A stretch of DNA of 64,000 nt from Haloprofundus salinisoli (GCF_020097815.1 NZ_CP083663.1:992001-1056000), one strand, 5' to 3'. Positions 8,530-17,251 are shown, counted from the stretch's first letter. Numbers and translations are program-made. Notes: generated by a model not told the origin, from the sequence alone.

Positions 8530-8838
8530 ATGCAGCAAGCACGCGTTCGCCTCGCCGGCACGAGCCCCGAGGACCTCGACGACATCTGTGACGACGTCCG
8601 CGAAATCGCGAGCAAGACGGGCGTCAGCCTCAGCGGTCCGATTCCGCTGCCGACGAAGACGCTCGAGATTCCGTGTCGGAAGTCGCCTGACGGAGAAGGC
8701 ACCGCGACGTGGGAGCACTGGGAGATGCGAGTTCACAAGCGTCTCATCGACATCGACGCGGACGAACGCGCGCTTCGCCAGCTCATGCGCATCCAAGTGC
8801 CAAACGACGTCAGTATCGAGATCGTTCTCGAAGACTGA
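8530..8838 (+). CDS. rpsJ: 30S ribosomal protein S10 (uS10)
   Basis: The 102-aa product is archaeal uS10, part of the head of the small subunit. Diagnostic segments are [20 protein letters not shown], the helix [20 protein letters not shown] and the strand [13 protein letters not shown] at the C-terminus. It starts at the base after the tuf stop codon, the classic archaeal tuf-rpsJ pair, and is followed by a strong hairpin terminator. Confidence 0.97.
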   Translation: MQQARVRLAGTSPEDLDDICDDVREIASKTGVSLSGPIPLPTKTLEIPCRKSPDGEGTATWEHWEMRVHKRLIDIDADERALRQLMRIQVPNDVSIEIVLED

Positions 8839-8851
8839 CTGACGCTAAGGC

Positions 8852-8898
8852 CCGTCGGAGTCCGACGGTGTCTCCACCATCCCCTTTCTTCGATTTTT
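8852..8898 (+). terminator. Terminator of the tuf-rpsJ operon
   Basis: CCGTCGG (8852-8858) and CCGACGG (8862-8868) form a perfect seven-base-pair hairpin with a three-base loop, followed by pyrimidine-rich sequence ending in TTTTT near 8897. It begins 13 bases after the rpsJ stop. Confidence 0.65.
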
Positions 8899-8949
8899 CG
8901 GATTCGTAGCCGCAGGTACGCTTTTGCGCCCGTAAGGCGTTGTTCCGGT

Positions 8950-9525
8950 ATGGTCTCCCACCAGAACAGCCCCACGCTGGACACGCTCGTCGTCTTCGGC
9001 GTCGTCTTCCTCTTCCAGAGCGTCCTCGGTCTGTTCGGGAGCGCCGTCGGGCTGTTCGCGCTGGCTCCGCCGGTCGACGTCCGTCCGTGGACGCTCGTCA
9101 CGAGCGTGTACGCCCACGCGGGCGTCGGCCACCTGCTCAGCAACGTCGTCGCGCTCGTCGTCGTCGGCTTCTTCGTCGAGCAGGGGACGACGCGGTGGCG
9201 GTATCACACGTTCTTTCTAACGACCGGCGTTCTCGCCGGACTCGCCGAAATCGGATTCGACTCGGTGTTCGGCCGCGCTGTCGGCGTCATCGGCGCGAGC
9301 GGCGCGATCTTCGCGCTCGCGGGCTACCTGCTGGCGGCGAATCCGGTGACGGACTCGGTGCTCGGGCGGTTGAAGCTGAACGGGCGGACGCAGGTCGCGT
9401 TGGTCGTCGCCGCGGCCGTCCTCGTCGCCGCGCTCGGCGCGGGACCGAACGTCGCCATCGTCGCTCACGGCACCGGATTCGTCCTCGGCCTCGTCGCCGG
9501 GCGACTCCGACTGCTCAGCGTGTGA
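8950..9525 (+). CDS. Rhomboid-family intramembrane serine protease
   Basis: The 191-aa protein is almost all membrane (six hydrophobic segments). The catalytic pair is visible: Ser117 in GASGAIFA and His173 in VAHGTGFVLG, as in rhomboids that cleave substrates within the bilayer. The motif HAGVGHLLSN in the second segment is also typical. The usual WR dipeptide of the L1 loop is not obvious. A TATA-like GTACGCTTTT element ends about 26 bases upstream of the ATG. Substrates are unknown; in haloarchaea rhomboids have been linked to surface glycoprotein maturation. Confidence 0.88.
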   Translation: MVSHQNSPTLDTLVVFGVVFLFQSVLGLFGSAVGLFALAPPVDVRPWTLVTSVYAHAGVGHLLSNVVALVVVGFFVEQGTTRWRYHTFFLTTGVLAGLAEIGFDSVFGRAVGVIGASGAIFALAGYLLAANPVTDSVLGRLKLNGRTQVALVVAAAVLVAALGAGPNVAIVAHGTGFVLGLVAGRLRLLSV

Positions 9526-9594
9526 CTCCCTCGCGGAGGCGGGCGAAAACAGAAGCTACAAGTACGGCCCACGGGTTAGTTGGGGTGCAGACGA

Positions 9595-9666
9595 GGGCTC
9601 GTAGATCAGTGGCAGATCGCTTCCTTCGCAAGGAAGAGGCCCGGGGTTCAAATCCCCGCGAGTCCA
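9595..9666 (+). tRNA. tRNA-Ala (anticodon CGC)
   Basis: The 72-base gene folds into a cloverleaf. The acceptor stem GGGCTCG (9595-9601) pairs with CGAGTCC (9659-9665), with discriminator A at 9666. The anticodon arm CTTCC-TTCGCAA-GGAAG gives anticodon CGC, reading GCG. The T arm CGGGG-TTCAAAT-CCCCG carries the conserved TTCAAAT loop. CCA is not encoded, and no intron is present. Confidence 0.93.
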
Positions 9667-9908
9667 TCTTCTTCGGTCGTTTCACTCCCTCAGCCGATGC
9701 ACTCGCGTAGTCACACTCGCTCGTTTGCGTGACCCCCGCGAGTCTACGATAGTTCCTTGCCCGAGAGGCGACGGAGTCTCGTGTGTCACCGACCACGTCG
9801 ACAGCACTGACCACACGGTCGTCGTGCGGTCGGAGAAACGCGAGACGCGCGTCTGCCCGGCGAGTTCCGAACCAAAAAACGACTCCGTGCTGCGGCGGTC
9901 GCCGCGAG

Positions 9909-10040
9909 TTAGTTGCCGCCCAAGAAACGCATCCCCAGCGCGACGAGAATGGTGAGAATCCCGGCGATGGTCGCAAACGGCGGGATGGGGATGAACAACA
10001 GCACGATACCGACGAGTAGCACGATTGTACTGATTCGCAT
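9909..10040 (-). CDS. 43-aa single-span membrane protein
   Basis: A short frame encodes a protein that is nearly all hydrophobic, starting MRISTIVLLVGIVLLFIPIP and ending in GMRFLGGN. The proline pair splits it into two short hydrophobic stretches, so it is either one long span or a hairpin. Tiny membrane proteins of this kind recur next to housekeeping genes in haloarchaea, but I know no function. The frame extends open upstream to 10508, but only this segment has protein-like composition. It is divergent from the other small membrane gene at 10303. Confidence 0.6.
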   Translation of the reverse strand: MRISTIVLLVGIVLLFIPIPPFATIAGILTILVALGMRFLGGN

Positions 10041-10302
10041 AGGAACGAAGCCAACGTCGAGAAAGGTAACTGCTGGGGCAGAAACTCCGAGGCGGACGCC
10101 GCCACCGTCACCCGCTATCACGAACCGAGCAACAAACCCATCGCCGAGCAGCGGATTCGAATCGGCTACGACGCCTCCGACACCGAGAGCGAAGACCAGA
10201 ATGTCCGCGGGAAGACCCTCTTTGCGGGTGAGGGTGCCGTATCTATCAGTGTGGAGATATCTGACCCCAAGAGTGAACCTGTCGAACGTCGTACTGACGC
10301 TC

Positions 10303-10491
10303 ATGGGAGCGATACAGAACGTCGCGCGGAGTATCGACAACGTGACGCGCCGCGTCTGGGACCGACAGGGGACGCTGATGCGGGCGGTCGTCCTGCTGTT
10401 GCTCATCGTCTCGGGAATCGGCATCCCGCTCATCCTCCTCGCGCTCGTCGCACGCCTCATCGTGGAGGATAGCCGCGGTAGCGCGTACTGA
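10303..10491 (+). CDS. 62-aa small membrane protein
   Basis: The product has an amphipathic, charged N-terminus (NVARSIDNVTRRVWDRQG) and one strong hydrophobic segment (AVVLLLLIVSGIGIPLILLA) followed by a charged tail. A GTG at 10273 would add ten residues and cannot be excluded. I do not recognise a characterised family. It is divergent from the 43-aa membrane protein and convergent with the ABC permease gene that ends at 10521. Confidence 0.6.
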   Translation: MGAIQNVARSIDNVTRRVWDRQGTLMRAVVLLLLIVSGIGIPLILLALVARLIVEDSRGSAY

Positions 10492-10520
10492 ATCGCGTCG
10501 TAGCCCAACGGGGCGGGGCC

Positions 10521-11657
10521 TCAGCCGCGAAGCGCCTCCACGGGCGGTTCGTTCGCGGCCTTCCACGCCGGGTAGAGGCCGCTGACGAGGCTGACGACCA
10601 CGCCGAAGGCGAACGCGCCGACGAGGTAGAGGCCGTTGCTCGGGTCGAGGGCGACGGCCAGCGTCACCGGCGTGAAGTAGTACAGTCCCGCGGTGACCGA
10701 GGCGCTGAGTGCCGCCCCGACGGCGCCGCCGACGGTCCCCAGAAGCGCCGCCTCGACGACCAGCATCCGCAGCACGTCGCGTCGCTGGACGCCGACGGCG
10801 CGCAACACCCCGATTTCTCCCCGTCGCTCCGAGGTGCTCATCAACATCACGTTGAAGATGCTCACCCCGGCGACGACGAGCGAGATACCCGCCAGTCCGA
10901 GCAGGAACGCGTTCAGGAGCGAGAAGAACTCGCCGATCTGTTCGAGGATGGTCGAGAACTCGAACACCGTGACGCGCTCTTCGCGGGCGTTCAGTTGCTC
11001 GCGGACCGACGCCGCAATCTGGCTCGCGTCCTCGCCGGAGTCGGCGCGGATGACGACCTGGTTGTACTCGTCGCTGACGAACTCCTCGGGCGGCAGGACG
11101 ACGCCGTCGTCGGGCGACACCGGCGAGATGTCCTCGGTCGGCGCGAGAACGGCGATGACTCGATACTCGTTACCTTCGATGTCGACGATGCTGCCGACCT
11201 GTAAGTCGAGTCGGTCGGCCAGCGCAGACCCGACGATAGCGCCCTGTCTGTGTCGCTCGGGGAGCGTCCCCTCCGAGGCGGTGAAAAGCACCGTCGGCGT
11301 CGAGATGCCGTAAAGGGTCGCAAACGACTGCCCGCGACCGTTCGAGACGACCGCACCGTCGCTGATAAGCGGCACCGCCGTCCCCTGTCCGGCGGTGAGC
11401 TGCTGTATCGTCTCCACCTCACGGGTGTTCAGCGACGTGACGCCCGCGTCCTGGTTCGGACCGACGACGACCTGATCGCCAATCGCGCCGAGTTCGTTCG
11501 TCGCCGACAGTTGGAGGACGTTGCCGAAGATGCCCAGGGTGGCGATGGCGAGCACGCCGATGACGATACCCAGCGCCGCCAGCGCCGAGCGCAGGCGGTT
11601 CCGGTCGAGGTTGCGCCACGCCATCAGCAGCGCGGGGAACCGTCGGTCGAGTGTCAC
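10521..11657 (-). CDS. ABC transporter permease, MacB/FtsX type
   Basis: The 378-aa protein has the MacB_PCD-FtsX architecture: a first transmembrane helix near residues 20-45, a large extracellular domain (about 46-250) and three C-terminal helices, the first following GEFFSLLNAFLLGLAGISLVV. LMSTSERRGEIGVLRAVGVQRRDVLRML is the conserved cytoplasmic coupling loop. It overlaps the ATPase gene by four bases and is the last gene of a three-gene operon. Such permeases usually do not move small solutes through a pore but transmit mechanical force or export peptides or lipids. The substrate is unknown. Confidence 0.9.
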   Translation of the reverse strand: MTLDRRFPALLMAWRNLDRNRLRSALAALGIVIGVLAIATLGIFGNVLQLSATNELGAIGDQVVVGPNQDAGVTSLNTREVETIQQLTAGQGTAVPLISDGAVVSNGRGQSFATLYGISTPTVLFTASEGTLPERHRQGAIVGSALADRLDLQVGSIVDIEGNEYRVIAVLAPTEDISPVSPDDGVVLPPEEFVSDEYNQVVIRADSGEDASQIAASVREQLNAREERVTVFEFSTILEQIGEFFSLLNAFLLGLAGISLVVAGVSIFNVMLMSTSERRGEIGVLRAVGVQRRDVLRMLVVEAALLGTVGGAVGAALSASVTAGLYYFTPVTLAVALDPSNGLYLVGAFAFGVVVSLVSGLYPAWKAANEPPVEALRG

Positions 11658-12472
11658 GCGTCCTCCGGGTCGGTGTGCTGATTCTCCCCGTCGGCCGCAC
11701 GCACGTCGACGACGTTGCTCCCCGCACCGTCTGCGTTTCGGTCCCGGACGACGCCGTCGACGAGACGGACCGTCCGGTCGGCGTAGTCCGTCACCTGCGG
11801 GTCGTGCGTCACCGCGACGACGCTCACGCCCGTCTCGCAGATGCGGCGGAACTCGTCGAGAATCTGTGCGCCCGTCTCCTGGTCGAGGTTGCCGGTCGGT
11901 TCGTCGGCCAGCAGGACTCGCGGCCGGTTGACGAGGGCGCGGGCGATGGCGACGCGCTGTTTCTGTCCGCCCGAGAGCTCGTTCGGCGTGTGGTCGAGGC
12001 GGTCGCCGAGGCCAACCCGTCTCAAGAGGTCGCGCGCTCGCTCGGTCGCCTCGGGGTCGTCCTCGAAGATGGTCGGCAGTTCGACGTTCTCGGTCGCCGT
12101 CAGCGTCGGGATGAGATAGAAGTCCTGAAAGACGAAGCCGATGGCCTCCTTTCGGGCGTCGGTCTGCGCTCTGTCGTCGAGCGTCGTCACGTTTCTTCCC
12201 AGGAGGTAGCGCTCGCCCGACGTCGGTTCGTCGAGCAAGCCGAGCATGTTCAAAAGTGTGGACTTGCCGCTCCCGCTGGGGCCGACGATGGCGACGAACT
12301 CGCCGGAGGCGACCGCGAAGTCGATGCCGGCCGACGAGTCTCCGCCTCCGCCGAGCGCGACGACCGTCTCGCCGCCCGTCTCGTACACCTTTCTGACCCC
12401 CCGAAGTTCGAGCGTCGGGCCGTCGTGGGCATCGACGGCCGCGTCCCCGAACGACGGTGACTGCTCGGTCAT
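11654..12472 (-). CDS. ABC transporter ATP-binding protein, LolD/MacB type
   Basis: The 272-aa protein contains Walker A GPSGSGKST, the signature NELSGGQKQRVAIARAL, Walker B VLLADEPTGNLD and the switch His in VVAVTHDP. An insertion of about 15 residues between the first strand and Walker A (ALGGGGDSSAGIDF) is slightly longer than in LolD. It overlaps both neighbours by four bases, which indicates a tightly coupled operon with the FtsX-type permease and a surface-anchored partner. Confidence 0.92.
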   Translation of the reverse strand: MTEQSPSFGDAAVDAHDGPTLELRGVRKVYETGGETVVALGGGGDSSAGIDFAVASGEFVAIVGPSGSGKSTLLNMLGLLDEPTSGERYLLGRNVTTLDDRAQTDARKEAIGFVFQDFYLIPTLTATENVELPTIFEDDPEATERARDLLRRVGLGDRLDHTPNELSGGQKQRVAIARALVNRPRVLLADEPTGNLDQETGAQILDEFRRICETGVSVVAVTHDPQVTDYADRTVRLVDGVVRDRNADGAGSNVVDVRAADGENQHTDPEDA

Positions 12473-13809
12473 CGGCGGCGGCGGACGACGACGAGCGCTG
12501 CGGCCGCGGCGAGACTCACCCCGAAGAGCGCGACGAGCGCGCCCGCGTCGACCGAGAGCGACGAGAAGAGACCGCGTTCGCGCTCCGGCGGCGACAGCGA
12601 CCGGTCGTACGGGAGTTCGGCCGTCTCGGTGTATCTGACACCGTTTGTCACGTACGTCACGTCGACGGGGACGACGGTCACGTTCTCGCGGTCGACCTCC
12701 GCGGTGAGGTCGAACGGCGCGAACTCGTTGCCGTCGATGGTGCCGACGAAGTAGTCGCGGACCGGGTACGTCGGCGAGACGTGTTCGGCGTCGCCGACCG
12801 AGACGGTGACGCCCGTCACCGAGGCCTCACCGGGGTTGCCCGCGTTGCCGCTGATGCGCAACACGCCGTCGGGCCCCATCGAGAGGTTGACGCTCGTCAG
12901 CGCGATCGACCCGGAGGCGGGGTCGAACGGGAACTCGGTTCGGGCGGTGCCGTCGCGTTCGCCGACGCGGTATCGAGCCTCGAACGCGATGTCGTCCTGT
13001 CGGCCGACGAAGCTCAGGTCGACGGTGGTCCGCGCGGACTCTCCGGGCGCGAGCGGTCCGGCGATCGACTGTCGCGGGAGTTCGGTGCCGTCGCTCACCG
13101 GCACGACGACGATATCTCGCAGCGGCGCGTTTCCGAAGTTCGTCACGACGACGTCTATCTGGCCCGGTTGCGCCTCGTCGTCGCCGCTTCCCTGCAGCGC
13201 ACCCTGTCCGCCGTCACCGCCACCGAGCAGTGCGCCGAGTTGTCCGCCGGTGGGCTGTTGGGCGTCGCTCTGGACCGACTCGACGCGGACGGCCACGTCG
13301 TCTTCAAGCGGCCTGATGGACACGGGTTGGTGGTAACGCGTCGTCGCTTCCTCCCCGTCGACGGTGTAGGAGGCGCGCACTGTCACCTCTCGTTGGCCGG
13401 TCTCACGAGGGAGAAAGACGAACGATAGCTCCTCGCTCGTCCCGGCGGCGAGTACGGCGACGGTTTGGCGGGCGACGACGGCGTCGCCGCCTGCGACTTC
13501 GGCGGTGACGGTGACGTTTCGCATCGGCGTCGTCGTCGGGTTCGACAGCGTCACGGTCGCTCGGTTCTGCGTCTCGGCGACGAATCCCGTGGCGTTGAGT
13601 TCGATTTGGGGGGCGGGTCCGGTGGCTTGCAGCGGCGCACCTGAAATCTGTAGCGACGACCTCTCGACCTGGGTGAACGGCGTCGGCGACGGACCGGAAT
13701 CGGTGGCGATACCGATGGCCGCGTCTCTCGGCTCCGACGGGACTGCGCCGACGGGAACCGAAGACACGACGAGGAGGAGACACGCGAGAAGCGCGGCGAC
13801 TGCCTTCAT
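12469..13809 (-). CDS. Membrane-anchored extracellular protein (COG1361/CARDB-like), ABC partner
   Basis: The 446-aa protein starts with a Sec-type signal (MKAVAALLACLLLVVSSVPV), followed by two or three Ig-like beta domains of the S-layer/CARDB kind (for example PTTTPMRNVTVTAEVAGGDA and RQSIAGPLAPGESARTTVDL). It ends in a single transmembrane helix (ALVALFGVSLAAAAALVVV) and RRRR, so it is an ectodomain tethered at the C-terminus. The open frame extends to 13968, but the signal peptide fixes the ATG at 13809. It is the first gene of the ABC operon and could act like a MacA-type periplasmic adaptor; that role is an inference. Confidence 0.8.
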   Translation of the reverse strand: MKAVAALLACLLLVVSSVPVGAVPSEPRDAAIGIATDSGPSPTPFTQVERSSLQISGAPLQATGPAPQIELNATGFVAETQNRATVTLSNPTTTPMRNVTVTAEVAGGDAVVARQTVAVLAAGTSEELSFVFLPRETGQREVTVRASYTVDGEEATTRYHQPVSIRPLEDDVAVRVESVQSDAQQPTGGQLGALLGGGDGGQGALQGSGDDEAQPGQIDVVVTNFGNAPLRDIVVVPVSDGTELPRQSIAGPLAPGESARTTVDLSFVGRQDDIAFEARYRVGERDGTARTEFPFDPASGSIALTSVNLSMGPDGVLRISGNAGNPGEASVTGVTVSVGDAEHVSPTYPVRDYFVGTIDGNEFAPFDLTAEVDRENVTVVPVDVTYVTNGVRYTETAELPYDRSLSPPERERGLFSSLSVDAGALVALFGVSLAAAAALVVVRRRR

Positions 13810-13990
13810 TACGACAGTGAAGGGCGCGACCGGCAAATAGATTGTCGAGCGCGTGATGGTTTCGGGAGCCGGCCGGGGTGTCGCCGAGAGCGGGAGAGAA
13901 ATTGAGAACGGAGTCGAGCGTGGAGAGCTTCCGCGGCACACGACGACACGGTCGCCGTCGAGCCACACCCGCTATCGAACTACTCGGCGT

Positions 13991-15301
13991 CTACTCGTCG
14001 CTCTGGTCGTCGCTCTCGTCTTCGTCCTCCTCGACGACGACGAGGCCGCGGCTGTTGACGGCGTAGGGGTCGAGGCCGACCTCCTGCATGAACTGCTTGT
14101 AGAGCCGTTCTGCGGTTTCGGCGTCCTTCTGTCGGTCGGAGGCGCGGTCGCAGAGTTCGACGAGGTCCTCGGGGACGTCGTTCTCGTGGACGATCCAGTG
14201 GTTGATGAGGTCCGAGAGCCGGCGGATGGGCGAGGTGAAGTGGCCGTAGATGTCGAAGTTCAGCGCGTGGTGACCGCCGAAGGGGTCGTTCATGTACTTC
14301 GCCCGCGGCATCACCTTGAGGACGGCGCGCTGAATCTTGTTGAGCATCCGCGGCGGAGCCTCCTCGAGTGCCGCGTTGACGGCTTTCCGGGGGTCGTCCC
14401 ACGACCCGCCGGGGATGCTCACGTTGTCGAGCTCGGCGATCTCGCGCAGCGCCTTGTCCCACTGGTCGGGCGTCGGTTGCGGGTGGACGCGGTACATCGC
14501 CTCGACGCCGCGGCCCCACATCAGTTCGTGCGTGACCGCCTTGTTCGCCTTCAGCATACACTCCTCGATGATGGTGTGCGCGTGGTCGCGACTCGGGTTG
14601 AGCACGAGCGACCCGTCCTCCTTTCGCTGCTCGTGCATCTGGTCTGCGAGCTCGTAGGAGAGCGTTATCTCGTCGTGCAGCGGCGCGTCGGGGTCGTCGA
14701 GGCGCTTCTCGCACTGGCTGTAGGTGAGTCGCTCGTCGCTCTCGATGACGGATTTGTAGATGTCGATGGACTCGTAGCCGAGGTTCTCCTTGTCGAGGCG
14801 CATCTCGACGGTGTGGGCGAGTCGCTCCTCGTTGGGGACCAGAGAGCAGACCGTCTCGGCGAGGATGGGCGGCAGCATGTGGACGGTGTAGGCGGGGAGA
14901 TACACCGTGTTGCCGCGTTTGACCGCCTCGGCCCACATCTCCGAGCCGGGGTGGACGTAGTGGCTCACGTCGGCGATGTGGACCCACAGCGTGTACGCCT
15001 CGTCGTCCTCCTCGATGCTGATGGCGTCGTCGAAGTCCTGGGCGTCGGCGGGGTCGGTCGTCCACGTCGTCATCTCCCGAAGGTCGCGGCGGTCGTCGAC
15101 GGCGTCTCGAATCTCGGCTTGGACGTCCTCGGTTCGCTCCTTGGCCTCGCGGCGGACCTCCGGCGGGAACTCGTCGCGGATCTCGAACTCCTCGAACAGT
15201 TCCTCGCGTTTGTTCCGCAGATGGCGGTCGAGTTCAGGGTCTATCTCGACGGGACCCTGGCCCTCGGCGGTGCCAGCCTGCGCTTGTGCGTCGTTCGACA
15301 T
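13991..15301 (-). CDS. rnr: Ribonuclease R-family exoribonuclease (RNB domain)
   Basis: The 436-aa protein is essentially a bare RNB catalytic domain, shorter than bacterial RNase R because it lacks cold-shock and S1 domains. Haloarchaeal RNase R is known to be this minimal form. The active-site region DPADAQDFDDAISIEE carries the Asp cluster for two metal ions. WVHIADVSHYV and YGHFTSPIRRLSDLINHW are further RNB signatures. It hydrolyses RNA 3' to 5' and replaces the exosome in haloarchaea that lack one. The C-terminus is a Glu/Asp tail. A TATA-like stretch lies about 27 bases upstream of the ATG at 15301. Confidence 0.92.
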   Translation of the reverse strand: MSNDAQAQAGTAEGQGPVEIDPELDRHLRNKREELFEEFEIRDEFPPEVRREAKERTEDVQAEIRDAVDDRRDLREMTTWTTDPADAQDFDDAISIEEDDEAYTLWVHIADVSHYVHPGSEMWAEAVKRGNTVYLPAYTVHMLPPILAETVCSLVPNEERLAHTVEMRLDKENLGYESIDIYKSVIESDERLTYSQCEKRLDDPDAPLHDEITLSYELADQMHEQRKEDGSLVLNPSRDHAHTIIEECMLKANKAVTHELMWGRGVEAMYRVHPQPTPDQWDKALREIAELDNVSIPGGSWDDPRKAVNAALEEAPPRMLNKIQRAVLKVMPRAKYMNDPFGGHHALNFDIYGHFTSPIRRLSDLINHWIVHENDVPEDLVELCDRASDRQKDAETAERLYKQFMQEVGLDPYAVNSRGLVVVEEDEDESDDQSDE

Positions 15302-15381
15302 AGGCGAGAAAAAGAGCGAGAGGTAGTTAGTCGTGTCGGGGTCCGGCGACGCGTTTCCTCGCGCCGAGCGCCGAAAGCGAG

Positions 15382-15675
15382 TTACTCCTCGGGTCGGCCG
15401 TACCGGTCTTCGATCGCGTGGAGATAGCGCGTGAGAAACTCCGACTGCGGTAGTCCGTCCTGTTCGATATCGAGTATGAGTGACTCCAGTTCGCCCCGGG
15501 GTTGCCAGCAGAGCTCTCGGTGACAGCCTTTGCAGAGATACTCGAACTGTTTGCCGTGACGGTTCCAGCGGTCACCCTCCTTGTCGTACTCGCGGGCCTC
15601 CGACCGGAGCACCGACGAACCGCAGGCGATGCAGACGACGGTCTTCCGGTCCCGACCCGTGCGGGAGCGCCACAT
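15382..15675 (-). CDS. Small zinc-ribbon protein, conserved haloarchaeal
   Basis: The 97-aa protein has four candidate zinc ligands in CIACG and CKGCHRELC, spaced about 30 residues apart like a treble-clef or ribbon finger, with a basic N-terminus and an acidic C-terminus. I recall it only as a conserved haloarchaeal DUF family without function. CTAAGTA about 27 bases upstream of the ATG supports the chosen start. It ends about 80 bases upstream of the RNase R start on the same strand, so cotranscription is possible. Confidence 0.7.
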   Translation of the reverse strand: MWRSRTGRDRKTVVCIACGSSVLRSEAREYDKEGDRWNRHGKQFEYLCKGCHRELCWQPRGELESLILDIEQDGLPQSEFLTRYLHAIEDRYGRPEE

Positions 15676-15859
15676 GGATGAGAGGTTGACGGGGGCGTAC
15701 TTAGCGTTTATGCGGCGTCAGACGCTCGTTCACGGGCGAGATACTGTTATCTGTTGAGGAGTGTAAACGGGCAGTTTACGTTCTCGCGTCGGTCGGCGGT
15801 TCGACCGCCGGAGCGCACAGAGCGGGCGATTTATTCGCTCGGAACGTCACGAGGCGCGT

Positions 15860-16339
15860 ATGAACGTCAAATCGCGGCATCACCTCCGAAGCGACGACAT
15901 CAGATCGCTGGAGGAGACGCTCTCGGAGACGCTCGGCGTCGACCTCGACGGCGACACCTACGAGTTCGTCGAACTCACCGGCACCGAGTTCGACCTCGTG
16001 TTGGTCGACGGCGCTCCCGCCGTGCTGTACCTGGGCGACGAGCCGTTTCTCACGGTGGAGGGTGCCAACGAGTACCCGCCGCAGAAACACGTCGTTACCG
16101 TCGACGCCGGTGCCGTCTCGTTCGTCAGCGGCGGCGCGGACGTGATGCGCCCCGGTATCGTCGACGCCCACGAGGACATCGAAGCGGGAGACCTCGTCGC
16201 CATCGCCGAGGAGACCCACGGGAAGGTGCTCGCCGTCGGTCGGGCGCTCGAAGCCGGTGCCGACCTCGTCGGCAACTCGGGGAAAGTCGTCGAGTCGGTC
16301 CACTACGTCGGCGACGACCTGTACCAGTTCACCGTCTGA
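15860..16339 (+). CDS. PUA-domain RNA-binding protein (MCT-1/Tma20-like)
   Basis: The 159-aa protein has an N-terminal DUF1947-type region (HHLRSDDIRSLEETL) and a C-terminal PUA domain (VMRPGIVDAHEDIEAGDLVAI and GKVLAVGRALEAGADLV). This layout matches the archaeal relatives of eukaryotic MCT-1/Tma20, which act with the translation initiation and recycling machinery. The short product has no catalytic tRNA-modification domain, so it is an RNA-binding factor rather than a pseudouridine synthase or transglycosylase. It stands alone between divergent and convergent neighbours. Confidence 0.85.
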   Translation: MNVKSRHHLRSDDIRSLEETLSETLGVDLDGDTYEFVELTGTEFDLVLVDGAPAVLYLGDEPFLTVEGANEYPPQKHVVTVDAGAVSFVSGGADVMRPGIVDAHEDIEAGDLVAIAEETHGKVLAVGRALEAGADLVGNSGKVVESVHYVGDDLYQFTV

Positions 16340-16372
16340 GCGCGTCCGAACTCCTTCTGTATCCCCGGCGTC

Positions 16373-17107
16373 TCACTCCCCGTCGGCGGTTTCAACGTCG
16401 ACTCCGTCGAGCTCCTCCGAGATATCGTCCGTTTCCTCCTCGTGCTGTTCGAGGACGATCTCGTAGCCCCGCTTGGCCTCCTCGTAGGTCGCACGCAAAT
16501 CCGAGACGGGCGTCTCCGTGGCGTCGACGCGCAGGTCGTCGGTGAAGTCGCCGGGTTCGTCGTCCGTGCGCTCGACGAGCAGCGCGGCGCTCTGGACGGG
16601 CAGCTCCTCGCGCTTGTCGCCGCCGACTTCGTGACCCGCTTCGAGTGCGTCGATCAGCCGCTCGGCCAGCGGCGCGTCGCCACCGGCGGTCGACTCGTAC
16701 GCTTCCGCCGCGGCTTCGACGACCTCCTCGCCGACCAGCAGGTTGCCCGCGACGGTGTAGTTCTCGCCCTCGACGTGGCCGTACCAGTCGTTGCACTCCT
16801 CGCCAGAGAAGGCGAACGTTCCCTCGGCGTCGACGCCGTGGAGTTGTCGCTGGGCGCTGCCCTCGTCGGCGTTCAGAAGCGACCGAAGCGCGTCGTCGAC
16901 GGCGAGACCGTCGTCGATGTACTCGATTCCCTTCCGGCCCAACTCGACGTTGACGAGGCTCTGCGTCGCCACTGCGCCGTGCTCGCTGGCGAAGGGGCAG
17001 AGCGTCCCGACGCCGGGCAGACGAGTCGTCACCGCGACGCCGAAGCGCAACTGTCCGTCGCCGTCGTCGTCCTCGTACTCCTCGCGGACGCAGATGCTGA
17101 AAGTCAC
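16373..17107 (-). CDS. DUF1028 family protein (Ntn-hydrolase-like)
   Basis: The 244-aa protein matches DUF1028: the N-terminal strand TFSICV, GVAVTTRLPGVGTLCPFAS, GAVATQSLVNVELGRKGIEYI and GNLLVGEEVVEAAAEAYE. I chose the GTG at 17107 over a TTG at 17134 because it matches family N-termini and lies about 27 bases from GATTTTTG (17131-17138 on this strand). With that start Thr is the second residue, a possible N-terminal nucleophile after Met removal if, as I recall, the family belongs to the Ntn-hydrolase clan. A Glu/Asp-rich coiled segment forms the last 50 residues. The reaction is unknown. Confidence 0.85.
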   Translation of the reverse strand: MTFSICVREEYEDDDGDGQLRFGVAVTTRLPGVGTLCPFASEHGAVATQSLVNVELGRKGIEYIDDGLAVDDALRSLLNADEGSAQRQLHGVDAEGTFAFSGEECNDWYGHVEGENYTVAGNLLVGEEVVEAAAEAYESTAGGDAPLAERLIDALEAGHEVGGDKREELPVQSAALLVERTDDEPGDFTDDLRVDATETPVSDLRATYEEAKRGYEIVLEQHEEETDDISEELDGVDVETADGE

Positions 17108-17251
17108 GGTGGTGCGGTAGCGGCGGCCGCGCAAAAATCTCCGTGTACCGGCACGTCCCGACCGTTCGGTGAGTCGACTCGGGAGGTCGACTCGGCGCAG
17201 CGACTCACCCTCTCACCCTCCGCGACGTTCCGCGTCGACTCCCCGTCGTGT

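Noticed and set aside
6829-8796. A 655-codon open frame antisense to tuf and rpsJ
   Set aside because: Shadow of highly biased codon use in tuf; it runs across two genes and a promoter.
9731-9750. A second, truncated tRNA gene after tRNA-Ala
   Set aside because: Only 11 bases match the tRNA 3' end; no T arm or anticodon arm is present.
12806-13336. A 176-codon plus-strand frame opposite the Ig-like protein gene
   Set aside because: Ser/Pro/Arg-rich shadow; the minus-strand product has signal peptide, domains and anchor.
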